Shown one piece after another: positions 1 through 6,453 of a stretch of 7,154 nt of DNA. The DNA is from an uncultured Flavobacteriales bacterium. Its GTDB lineage: Bacteria > Bacteroidota > Bacteroidia > Flavobacteriales > UBA7430. Position numbers and translations under genes: made by a program. The notes under the pieces were generated by a model that worked only from the letters and a program-made list of their open reading frames with translations, searched no databases and had not been told where the DNA came from. The stretch spans positions 1-7,154 of the forward strand of contig CAJWJW010000069.1 in the NCBI GenBank assembly GCA_913041775.1, written 5' to 3'. How positions within the stretch are numbered: position 1 is the stretch's first letter; every line of letters starts with the position of its first letter.

Positions 1-74
1 AAAATAAAAAGATCTGATGCAGACTGAGCATATATATTTGAAGTTAAAACTAGAAGTATAGTGAATAATCTCAT
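1..74 (-). CDS. batE: Probable BatE, signal peptide only, cut by window edge
   Basis: An open frame begins at ATG 74, two bases after the batD stop, and runs off the left edge after 24 full codons. It starts MRLFTILLVL and reaches an Ala-Gln junction at residues 16-17, followed by SASDLFI. This is a complete Sec signal peptide plus the first mature residues. In Bacteroidetes Bat operons the gene after batD is batE, a TPR protein often carrying an SH3-like domain, and its mature N-terminus often begins with a short hydrophobic patch like ASDLF. No ribosome-binding site is visible (ATTAAACATG), as for batB. The export signal is seen directly. The identity as BatE rests on position and the short N-terminal match, because no TPR is visible yet. 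Confidence 0.75.
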   Translation of the reverse strand, partial: MRLFTILLVLTSNIYAQSASDLFI

Positions 75-76
75 GT

Positions 77-1810
77 TTAATATTTTTCTAATTCCTCAAT
101 TAATTTTTGGGTCATCATTTTTAATTCGACCTTATTATCCTGAGAATGTATAATAGTAAATCGAGCCATTTCACAAGCCTCAAATATTGTATTGAAGTCC
201 ATGATCAAATGAGCCTCAATTTGTTTTGAATTCAATAATTCTAGAACTTCATCTTTGTTAAATTGTGCTCTTTTTAGACCCCATTTTTTAAAAACAAACA
301 ACTGAATTGCATGCTCTATAGAAGTATGTAAATCGGTATTTGGTTTATTTAAAATCCTTAACGATTGTTTACTCGCAGAACCTTTCTGTAATTGCTGTAA
401 ATTAATAATGGATTTTCTAGTAAGTACCACTAGGATAAGTAGAAGTACCACAAGGAATAAAGGAATAAACAAAAGACTGTAAAAAAGAGTAGAACCATAA
501 AATAGTTCTTGGGAAGTACTAAAGTTTTTTAAAGACGTTTTTACATACAATATATCCTTTCCTATAAAGCTTACATCTTCTTTCGTAATATTACTCAACA
601 CTACTGCTGTAGAATTACCAGAGTTATCTCCATTCACATTTAAGGTATACGAAGGACTGTCTATACTACTGTATTTTTTAGTGCGCGGATTGAAATAACT
701 GAAGCTAACAGAACCTATTTTATAAGTTCCTGTATTTCGTGGAATCAATAAATATTCTTCCCTTTTATAACCTGATAAGCCACTTTGTTTTAGGTTAATA
801 CTTTCTTTGTATTTTGGCTCGTAAGCTTCAATATCTTTAGGTATTTCAAAAGTTGGCAAATCAACCATCCTTAAATTTCCATTACCTGAAATTCGTAATG
901 ACAAATTTGTAGACTCATTGGTTTGTATGGAGTCTCTGTCTAATTTTGTACTAAACTCAAATTTACCTACAGCACCATTAAAATTTGTAGGCATCCCTTT
1001 TGTAGGTAATGGTTTAACCTGTAAATTCTTACTACCAGTAGAGCAAATAATTGTAATCATTCGGGATGTTCTTCTTCCAAAAAAATCACGTTGATTGGTA
1101 GGTATAGCTATTGGAACTTCTAATTCCATTCCAGCGATGGATAAATTGCCCGAACGCTGAGGAATAAGAACCAATTTCTTTAAAGTAGCTACTTGAAATT
1201 TCTTTCCTTTTATGTACTCTTCGCTTATAGGATAATTCTTTCCAAGATCGTATTCTTCATGCCAGAAACCTGTATAAGTAGGGTTTTCTAATAATTCTGG
1301 AGAACGTATTTCTTGATTAAAATAGAGCTTATAAGTCGCCGTTAATTGTTCGCCTACATAAGGATTCGAATTACTTAAAGACAATTCTAAAAACACATTA
1401 CTTTTAGCGATTTCTTCAGGTGAATTATTAGAACTAGATTTAGGACTCGACTTAAGAACTTGAATAGAAAGTGAATTGGATTTCAATTGCTTGCCTTTAA
1501 CTCTTATTTTTGCAGGTTGTATAGTAAATACACCGATCTTTTTTGCGCGTAATCTATAAGTATAAGAAGTTTCCTTAGTTATACTATTATTAATCATACT
1601 TGTACTAGACGAAGAACTAGGTCCAGCCAAGACAGTGAAGTTTGATAGATTTGGAGCCACAAAACGATCCCCACTAGCATTTAAACTAAAGCTTAAACTA
1701 AACTGTTCGTTTAAGCCAATTTTATTTTTATTTGTTGTCGCACTAAATGTCTGTGCCATTAGTAGCACAGACTGAAATAGTACAATTATAAGGAGTAATT
1801 TCTTTTTCAT
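77..1810 (-). CDS. batD: BatD, oxygen-tolerance family envelope protein
   Basis: BatD is a large envelope protein of the Bat set, and 577 residues is normal for Bacteroidetes members. It has a signal peptide (1-19, cleavage at MA/QT), then several beta-sandwich (Ig-like) domains over about 20-400, and one transmembrane helix at about 441-464 followed by KSIINLQQLQKG. A cytosolic helical tail runs from about 480 to 577. Family-like segments are YVGEQLTATYKLYF (151-164), GFWHEEYDLG (181-190) and EEYLLIPRNTGTYKIG (351-366), the last followed by SVSFSYFNP. The ATG at 1810 gives a proper MKKKLLLI signal start; the upstream TTG would add four residues (MVGQ) before it. Most of the protein should face the periplasm and bind partners there, while the tail can reach MoxR or DUF58 in the cytosol (inference). 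The TAA stop lies 2 nt before the next start. Serine-rich patches at 65-71 and 121-130 look like linkers. Confidence 0.95.
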   Translation of the reverse strand: MKKKLLLIIVLFQSVLLMAQTFSATTNKNKIGLNEQFSLSFSLNASGDRFVAPNLSNFTVLAGPSSSSSTSMINNSITKETSYTYRLRAKKIGVFTIQPAKIRVKGKQLKSNSLSIQVLKSSPKSSSNNSPEEIAKSNVFLELSLSNSNPYVGEQLTATYKLYFNQEIRSPELLENPTYTGFWHEEYDLGKNYPISEEYIKGKKFQVATLKKLVLIPQRSGNLSIAGMELEVPIAIPTNQRDFFGRRTSRMITIICSTGSKNLQVKPLPTKGMPTNFNGAVGKFEFSTKLDRDSIQTNESTNLSLRISGNGNLRMVDLPTFEIPKDIEAYEPKYKESINLKQSGLSGYKREEYLLIPRNTGTYKIGSVSFSYFNPRTKKYSSIDSPSYTLNVNGDNSGNSTAVVLSNITKEDVSFIGKDILYVKTSLKNFSTSQELFYGSTLFYSLLFIPLFLVVLLLILVVLTRKSIINLQQLQKGSASKQSLRILNKPNTDLHTSIEHAIQLFVFKKWGLKRAQFNKDEVLELLNSKQIEAHLIMDFNTIFEACEMARFTIIHSQDNKVELKMMTQKLIEELEKY

Positions 1811-1813
1811 TTG

Positions 1814-1817
1814 TCCT
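1814..1817 (-). promoter_or_regulatory. Weak Shine-Dalgarno-like site for batD
   Basis: The minus strand reads TAGGACAA directly before the ATG at 1810, with AGGA 3 nt upstream of the start. The site overlaps the batC TAG stop. Spacing is short, so this is weak evidence, but it fits a start at 1810 better than the in-frame TTG at 1822. Confidence 0.4.
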
Positions 1818-2664
1818 ACCAATCTTTTTCGATTTTCTGCTTAGTACCCTTAATTTTGTACTTCTTCATTTTGTCTTGCACCTTGTTCTCTTCTTGCTTT
1901 AATGCTTCCAATAAACGCTTAGCTTCCTCCGCAGTCATTTTATCTTCTTTAGGCTTAGCTTGTTGATCCTGTTGTTCTTCTGACTCCTCACCATCTGTTT
2001 GCCCTTTGTCTTTTTGTTCTTGCTCAGAATCGTCCTCAGAATTTTCGTCTTCCTCCTGCTTATCTCCTTCCTCTTGCTCCTTATCGTCCTCAGTCTCTTC
2101 TTGATCTTGATTTTCAGAATCTTCCTTTTTCTTATCGCCCTTTTCCTGATTATCTTTATTCTCGTCTCCTTCCTCTTTATTCTCGTCGTCTTGGTTTTCC
2201 TCGCTCTCTTCTTGTTCTTCTTGCTCTTGTTGTTCCGCTAACTGTTGCTTAGCATAAGCATAATTATATCGAGTTTGATGATCCTTTGGATTTACACGCA
2301 AAGCATCTTTATACGATTCTAAAGCTCCTTCAAAATCTTGTTGCTGCAACAATACATTGCCTTTATTATGAAGTGCATTAGCTTTTAATTCAGGATCGTC
2401 TGTCGTAGAACTCACTAAATCGAATGAAGCAAGGGCTTCATCAAAACGTTCCTGTTTTACTAATGCATCGCCCAAATTAAATTGAGCTTCTAAAAGATTA
2501 GAATTTTCCTCAATCGCTTTTTTATAATTCACTTCAGCATCAACAAAATTACCCGAATCATACTGAGAGTTACCATTTCTAGTGATTTTTCTTTCAGATT
2601 GTGCCGACAAAATAGAAATACAAACAAAAGTGAAAATGAGAAATAAACGGTTATTTAGTTTCAT
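1816..2664 (-). CDS. batC: BatC, TPR protein with acidic low-complexity tail
   Basis: BatC is an exported protein built mainly from tetratricopeptide repeats, which bind other proteins. I place the start at ATG 2664, giving 282 residues. An in-frame TTG at 2670 would add only two residues (MV) before the normal-looking signal peptide MKLNNRLFLIFTF. Cleavage is likely at SA/QS (residues 20-23). TPR units cover about 25-57, 58-90 and 96-130; the last contains GALESYKDALRVNPKD, which closely matches the TPR consensus. Residues 141-240 are almost entirely E, D, Q, K, N, S and G. After them comes a helical block, MTAEEAKRLLEALKQEENK, and the protein ends in KDW, features I recognise from Bacteroidetes BatC proteins. 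No membrane anchor follows the signal peptide, so it should be periplasmic and held by BatA, BatB or BatD contacts (inference). It overlaps batB by 14 nt and precedes batD by 5 nt. Confidence 0.93.
   Translation of the reverse strand: MKLNNRLFLIFTFVCISILSAQSERKITRNGNSQYDSGNFVDAEVNYKKAIEENSNLLEAQFNLGDALVKQERFDEALASFDLVSSTTDDPELKANALHNKGNVLLQQQDFEGALESYKDALRVNPKDHQTRYNYAYAKQQLAEQQEQEEQEESEENQDDENKEEGDENKDNQEKGDKKKEDSENQDQEETEDDKEQEEGDKQEEDENSEDDSEQEQKDKGQTDGEESEEQQDQQAKPKEDKMTAEEAKRLLEALKQEENKVQDKMKKYKIKGTKQKIEKDW
1945..2244 (-). repeat. Acidic low-complexity region of BatC
   Basis: These bases encode BatC residues 141-240. By hand count the stretch holds 32 Glu, 16 Asp, 18 Gln and 12 Lys, with no aromatic residues and no cysteine. 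Net charge is about -36. The codons are mostly GAA, GAG, GAC, CAA, CAG and AAG, making the minus strand purine-rich and the plus strand an imperfect polypyrimidine tract of about 300 bases. It is a degenerate mixture rather than an exact tandem repeat. Such tracts tend to vary in length between strains by slippage and small indels. Confidence 0.9.
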
Positions 2665-3691
2665 TACCAAATAATTTAATTTTTCTAATCCAAAGCGTTT
2701 TTCGACTTGGAGTAAGAGATTCTACTAAGAAAAATAAAAGAGCTAAAGCTAAGAACCACTGAAATTTATCTTCATAATCAGAAAATAATTCTGTTTCGGA
2801 TTCTACCTGTTCCATTTTAGATAGTGCCGTTTTTATAAACTCAATTGTTTCTTTTGTACGGGTACCATCAATAAATCCACCATTAGTACTAAGCGCTAAT
2901 TGTTGCAACATCTCTGCGTCCATTTTAGTAACGACAACATTATTGCTTTTATCCTTTTTATAGCCTTTAATAACACCATTTCTAATAATTGGGATAGGTC
3001 CACCTTGAAGTGTTCCTAAACCGATGGTATTGATAATAATTCCATTTTCTGAAGCTAATTCACTAGCTTCTAAAGCACCTTCTTCATGACTCTCTCCGTC
3101 GGAAAGTATAAACAAAACTCTATTTTTTTCTGTACCACTTTCAAAATAACTCAAAGCCAATTCTACCGCATTTCCTACGTCAGTACCCTGAGTAGGAATC
3201 ATATCTGTATCAATTGTTTTAAGAAACATTTTTGCAGCTGAATAATCTGTAGTTAAGGGAAGCTGTGCGTAAGCCTTACCTGCATAAACTATTATTCCTA
3301 TTCGATCGTTTACCAACTCGTCTATAGCTTTAGACAAAATTTGTTTGGCCTTTAATATTCTATTAGGAGCTACATCTTCCGCCAACATACTTTTAGAAAC
3401 ATCAATGGCAAAAACCACATCTACACCTTTTCTGGTAATCGTTTCTAAGCGAGTACCTATACGTGGGTTAACCAAAGCGATAACCAATGCAACCAAGCCC
3501 AAAAACTGAAAAAGCATTTTAAATACACTCTTTCTATTCGATTGTTTAGGATTTAGTTGAGCTAGTAAAGAAGCATCTGAAAATGTTGCTTGCTTGCGTT
3601 TTCGCCAAGTTTTATAAAACATGTAAAAAACCCATACTACCAATGGCAGTAATAGTAAACTTTGATATTGAGGATTTCCTAAATTAAACAT
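2651..3691 (-). CDS. batB: BatB, membrane-anchored VWA protein
   Basis: BatB is the second VWA membrane protein of the Bat set and a probable partner of BatA. It has 346 residues, with transmembrane helices at about 10-26, 58-76 and 310-326. The VWA domain spans about 89-290 with all MIDAS residues: D97-x-S99-x-S101 (DVSKS), T170 in QGTDVG, and D198 in LSDGES. The segment GGPIPIIRNG followed by GYKKDKSNN (about 230-251) is a BatB-type loop that differs from BatA, where the equivalent place reads YGTAPYPTKDLWG. The short tail after the last helix is basic and ends in the cytosol if the helix count is right. Translation probably depends on ribosomes finishing batA, because the start sits in TAATG and no ribosome-binding site is visible. 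The 3' end overlaps batC by 14 nt. Confidence in identity is high. Confidence 0.95.
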   Translation of the reverse strand: MFNLGNPQYQSLLLLPLVVWVFYMFYKTWRKRKQATFSDASLLAQLNPKQSNRKSVFKMLFQFLGLVALVIALVNPRIGTRLETITRKGVDVVFAIDVSKSMLAEDVAPNRILKAKQILSKAIDELVNDRIGIIVYAGKAYAQLPLTTDYSAAKMFLKTIDTDMIPTQGTDVGNAVELALSYFESGTEKNRVLFILSDGESHEEGALEASELASENGIIINTIGLGTLQGGPIPIIRNGVIKGYKKDKSNNVVVTKMDAEMLQQLALSTNGGFIDGTRTKETIEFIKTALSKMEQVESETELFSDYEDKFQWFLALALLFFLVESLTPSRKTLWIRKIKLFGNETK

Positions 3692-4689
3692 TATGCGATA
3701 CTTTTTAATAAAGTGTACTGAAGTATAAGTTCAAAGAAAATTAAAAATAATGCGATAAAAGCAAATAGCTCAAATTTCTCTTCGTGATTATAATACTTCA
3801 ATTCTTCTAATTCGGTTTTTTCTAGACTTTCTATTTGCGCATAAATAAGTGATAGTTTGTCTTTACTATCCGCTCTAAAATACATTCCTCCAGTTGCATC
3901 AGCAATATTAATTAGGAGTTCCTCATCAATTTTCACTTCTATATCCACTTGAGTATCTCTTCCCCATAAATCTTTAGTAGGGTAAGGAGCTGTACCATAT
4001 GATCCAACCCCAACAGTATAAACTTTAACCTTCGATTCTTGTGCAATTTCAACAGCTGTCATAGGATCTATAAAACCTGAATTATTTTCTCCATCGGTGA
4101 GAAGAATAACCACCTTACTTTCTGCTTTACTCTCCTTTAAGCGAGAAACCGAAGTTGCCAATCCCATTCCTATAGCAGTACCGTCTTCTATGAGTCCGTC
4201 TTTTACTTCTTTTAAGAGGTTTTTAACCACCTTATGATCTGTTGTAAGAGGACATTGGGTAAAACTCTCACCTGCATAAACTACTAAACCAAAGCGATCG
4301 TTTGGTCTACCTTCAATAAACTCAATTCCTACTTGTTTGGCGGCTTCTAATCTATTTGGGCTAAAATCTTGCGCTAACATACTGGTAGAAACATCCATAG
4401 CCAAAATGATGTCTATCCCTTCTTTACTAAGTGTTTCTGAACTTACCTCTGTAGTTTGTGGACGAGCCAATGCTATTATAATAGCTGCTAATGCAGAAAC
4501 ACGAGTAATCCATAACACATACTTTAGAATTACTTTCCAACTAATAGCAGTGTCAATTAAGAATACTGAAGACCAACTTATACTAGGGGTTCTCTTCTTA
4601 GTAAAACCCATTTCTAAGAGTAATACAAATGGGAGAAGTATGAGTAAATAAAGGTACTCCGGATTTAAAAAGTTAGTATCCTTAAACAT
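3691..4689 (-). CDS. batA: BatA, membrane-anchored VWA protein
   Basis: BatA is an inner-membrane protein with a large von Willebrand A domain. It belongs to the Bat set first linked to aerotolerance in Bacteroides. Of 332 residues, about 8-27 and 55-74 are N-terminal transmembrane helices, forming the BatA-type N-terminal module. Residues 92-270 are the VWA domain, and about 306-327 form a C-terminal helix. The MIDAS is complete: D99-x-S101-x-S103 (DVSTS), T171 in DGTAIG, and D199 in LTDGEN. The two N-terminal helices followed by the VWA domain and a third helix place that domain on one side of the membrane. Which side is not settled from sequence; the family is often drawn with it in the periplasm. 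The gene starts at ATG with GGAGGT upstream, and its TAA stop shares one base with the batB ATG (TAATG). It is a paralogue of BatB. Identification is firm; the client is unknown. Confidence 0.96.
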   Translation of the reverse strand: MFKDTNFLNPEYLYLLILLPFVLLLEMGFTKKRTPSISWSSVFLIDTAISWKVILKYVLWITRVSALAAIIIALARPQTTEVSSETLSKEGIDIILAMDVSTSMLAQDFSPNRLEAAKQVGIEFIEGRPNDRFGLVVYAGESFTQCPLTTDHKVVKNLLKEVKDGLIEDGTAIGMGLATSVSRLKESKAESKVVILLTDGENNSGFIDPMTAVEIAQESKVKVYTVGVGSYGTAPYPTKDLWGRDTQVDIEVKIDEELLINIADATGGMYFRADSKDKLSLIYAQIESLEKTELEELKYYNHEEKFELFAFIALFLIFFELILQYTLLKSIA

Positions 4690-5587
4690 CGCTTACCTCC
4701 GTTTTCATAGCATGACAGTTTTCAACAATCATAAAAGACTGACTCATATAATTACTTGAAGTTCGGGCATCAGGTGTGCTTTTGGCAAATTTCACCAAAT
4801 CAGCTTCCACTAATAAATCCTCAATTTTAGCAATTAAATCTTTATCCAATTGAGTTGCTTTTAATAAATTAATCGTCTCATCTGTGGTAGACTCTAATGT
4901 GTCAATTTCGAATTCTCTATCGAAATAATGACGAAGTATTTCGGTGAGTTCTACATAGTGTGTTTTAATGGCACCTTTTTGTAAGTACTCTTGAGTCTGT
5001 AATTTCTCTAAAGCTTCCATAGCTTCTATTTCACAAGGAATAAGAATAATTTCAGGTATAGATTCTTCGTTTTTATTAGAGAACCTTTTTACTAAAAAGT
5101 AAATGAGTACCAAAAGTAATAACAGACCTAAAGATCCCCATATATAAGGTTTAGCTTCAGAGAAATTAAAAGGAACTTCTCGGGGTTGTTTTATATCAAA
5201 AATTGCATTTGTTGTATCTAGAGGAACAGCTAAAAAAGCAATGGCAATAGAATCTGAATAAAAGGTGTCTCCTTGAAGAGAAGAAAAAGGAAAGCTTGGC
5301 AAAACAAAACGACCAGTATCGAAACTTTGAACCGCAATACGCTGTCTGTACAAACTAATATTCTCTAGTTTTGAAGTGTCAATTTTTGCATAGGCTTGAA
5401 TTTCTAAAGGTGCAATGAGTTTTTCTAAATCTGGCCAAATTAAAGATTGGCTAGATTGCACATAGAGATCCACGTTTATAATATCTCCTATAAAAACAGA
5501 ATGTGTGTCTGTAGCCACGGCGATTTTCGTTTGTGCCATACCTAAGGTAGAACAAAGGAAAACGAATATGTATAATAATTTATTCAA
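4682..5587 (-). CDS. BatD/MxaA-like membrane-anchored protein, TTG start
   Basis: This 301-residue protein has a signal peptide (residues 1-18, cleavage at GMA/QT), then a beta-rich, probably Ig-like periplasmic domain (about 20-145). One transmembrane helix follows (about 149-167, ending at the basic VKRF), then a cytosolic helical tail (about 180-300). It looks like a shortened BatD. The tail, with HYVELTEILRHYF and later ADLVKFAK, resembles tails of DUF4381/BatD-like proteins, and its operon position matches that of mxaA in methanol dehydrogenase clusters. The start is TTG at 5587. The frame has only seven codons upstream before a TAG, with no ATG or GTG, and the next ATG is M17 inside the signal peptide, so TTG is the only start that keeps export. 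A weak AGAAGA lies upstream. The gene overlaps batA by 8 nt. The role is inferred to be linking cytosolic MoxR/DUF58 to envelope partners; no specific function is known to me. Confidence 0.85.
   Translation of the reverse strand: MNKLLYIFVFLCSTLGMAQTKIAVATDTHSVFIGDIINVDLYVQSSQSLIWPDLEKLIAPLEIQAYAKIDTSKLENISLYRQRIAVQSFDTGRFVLPSFPFSSLQGDTFYSDSIAIAFLAVPLDTTNAIFDIKQPREVPFNFSEAKPYIWGSLGLLLLLVLIYFLVKRFSNKNEESIPEIILIPCEIEAMEALEKLQTQEYLQKGAIKTHYVELTEILRHYFDREFEIDTLESTTDETINLLKATQLDKDLIAKIEDLLVEADLVKFAKSTPDARTSSNYMSQSFMIVENCHAMKTEVSDV
4695..4700 (-). promoter_or_regulatory. Strong Shine-Dalgarno site for batA
   Basis: The minus strand reads GGAGGT, 5 nt before the batA ATG at 4689. It is encoded inside the last codons of the upstream gene. 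It is the best ribosome-binding site in the window. It fixes the batA start and suggests that BatA is translated more strongly or more independently than BatB or BatC, whose starts have no such site. Confidence 0.75.
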
Positions 5588-5588
5588 T

Positions 5589-6452
5589 TTATCTTCTTTT
5601 AAAGAATTCTAAGAGTTGTTTAGTATAAGATCTATCTACACGTAAATCCAGATAATCTGTTCCAGACTTAAGGCAGTTTTCTTTAAAATTTGCAACAAAC
5701 TCCTTGTACTTATTTTCGTAATTTCTACGAATCGATTTTGAGCTAGTATCTACCCAATTTACACTACCAGTTTCTGGATTTTGCAACTGAGCTAGTCCTA
5801 AATCTGGTAAGGACTCCTCGGCAACATCTATTACTCTAATAGCAGTAAGGTCGTGTTTGTTTGCTGCTATTTTCAAATTCTTTTCGTAGTCCAAATCTTG
5901 AAAGTCTGAAAGAGCAAAAACAATACATTTTTTCTTTACAACTGAGCTCAAAAAACGCAGTGCTTCAGAAATATCTGTTCCATTACTTTTAGGCTTAAAC
6001 TCAATTAATTCTCGAATAATTCTAAGAATATGAGATTTCCCTTTTTTAGGAGGGATATAGAGTTCAATTTGATCCGTAAAAAAAATAACGCCTACCTTAT
6101 CGTTATTCTGAATAGCAGAAAAGGAAAGAACAGCACAAAGCTCTGTAATCAAATCTCTTTTCTGTTGTACTCGGGTACCAAAAGATTCAGATTTAGAAAT
6201 ATCTACCATTAACATCATGGTAAGTTCTCGTTCTTCCTCAAAAATCTTAATATGTGGTTCGTTCAGTTTAGCGGTAACATTCCAGTCTATATCTCTAATA
6301 TCATCTCCAGCTTGGTACTTACGCACTTCAGAAAAAGTCATTCCTCTTCCTTTAAAATGCGAGTGGTATTCTCCCGAAAAAATATGATTGGATAATCGAC
6401 GAGTTTTGATTTCGATCTTCCGAACCTTTTTTAAAAGCTCTTTAGTCTCCAT
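5589..6452 (-). CDS. DUF58 domain protein (VWA-like, soluble)
   Basis: This 287-residue protein is the DUF58 partner normally encoded next to moxR. The DUF58 signature lies at about residues 46-62 (YQAGDD, then DIDWNVTAK). A VWA-like domain follows from about residue 78, with the metal-site residues present: D84-x-S86-x-S88 (DISKS), T159 in GTDISEA, and D183 in LSDFQD. Divalent-metal binding is therefore plausible. There is no signal peptide or convincing membrane segment, so it should act in the cytosol beside MoxR, unlike longer DUF58 proteins with N-terminal membrane helices. The region around residues 10-35 is basic (KKVRKIEIKTRR) and could touch membrane or nucleic acid, but this is only a possibility. 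The ATG start has a good ribosome-binding site. The stop is TAA, one base before the next gene's TTG. Family assignment is secure; the molecular role is not established. Confidence 0.95.
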   Translation of the reverse strand: METKELLKKVRKIEIKTRRLSNHIFSGEYHSHFKGRGMTFSEVRKYQAGDDIRDIDWNVTAKLNEPHIKIFEEERELTMMLMVDISKSESFGTRVQQKRDLITELCAVLSFSAIQNNDKVGVIFFTDQIELYIPPKKGKSHILRIIRELIEFKPKSNGTDISEALRFLSSVVKKKCIVFALSDFQDLDYEKNLKIAANKHDLTAIRVIDVAEESLPDLGLAQLQNPETGSVNWVDTSSKSIRRNYENKYKEFVANFKENCLKSGTDYLDLRVDRSYTKQLLEFFKRR

Positions 6453-6453
6453 A

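Noticed and set aside
1999..2241. Plus-strand open frame of 80 codons, very rich in Leu, Ile, Phe and Val
   Set aside because: It is the complement of the acidic BatC tract; purine-rich Glu/Asp/Lys codons read backwards give hydrophobic codons. It has no ribosome-binding site and no independent support.
2544..2551. Minus-strand TAATTTTG, matching the Bacteroidetes -7 promoter pattern TAnnTTTG
   Set aside because: It sits inside the batC TPR coding region with no supporting -33 element identified, and several chance matches are expected in AT-rich sequence of this length.
1816..2670. batC starting at TTG 2670, and similarly batD at TTG 1822
   Set aside because: An ATG lies 2 or 4 codons downstream in each case and begins a typical MK-type signal peptide, so ATG at 2664 and 1810 is simpler.
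4337..4651. Plus-strand open frame of 104 codons
   Set aside because: It lies antisense inside batA, whose VWA MIDAS motif and membrane helices are clearly coding; the antisense product has no recognisable features.
6030..6212. Plus-strand open frame of 60 codons
   Set aside because: It is antisense to the DUF58 VWA core and has no start context or recognisable domain.
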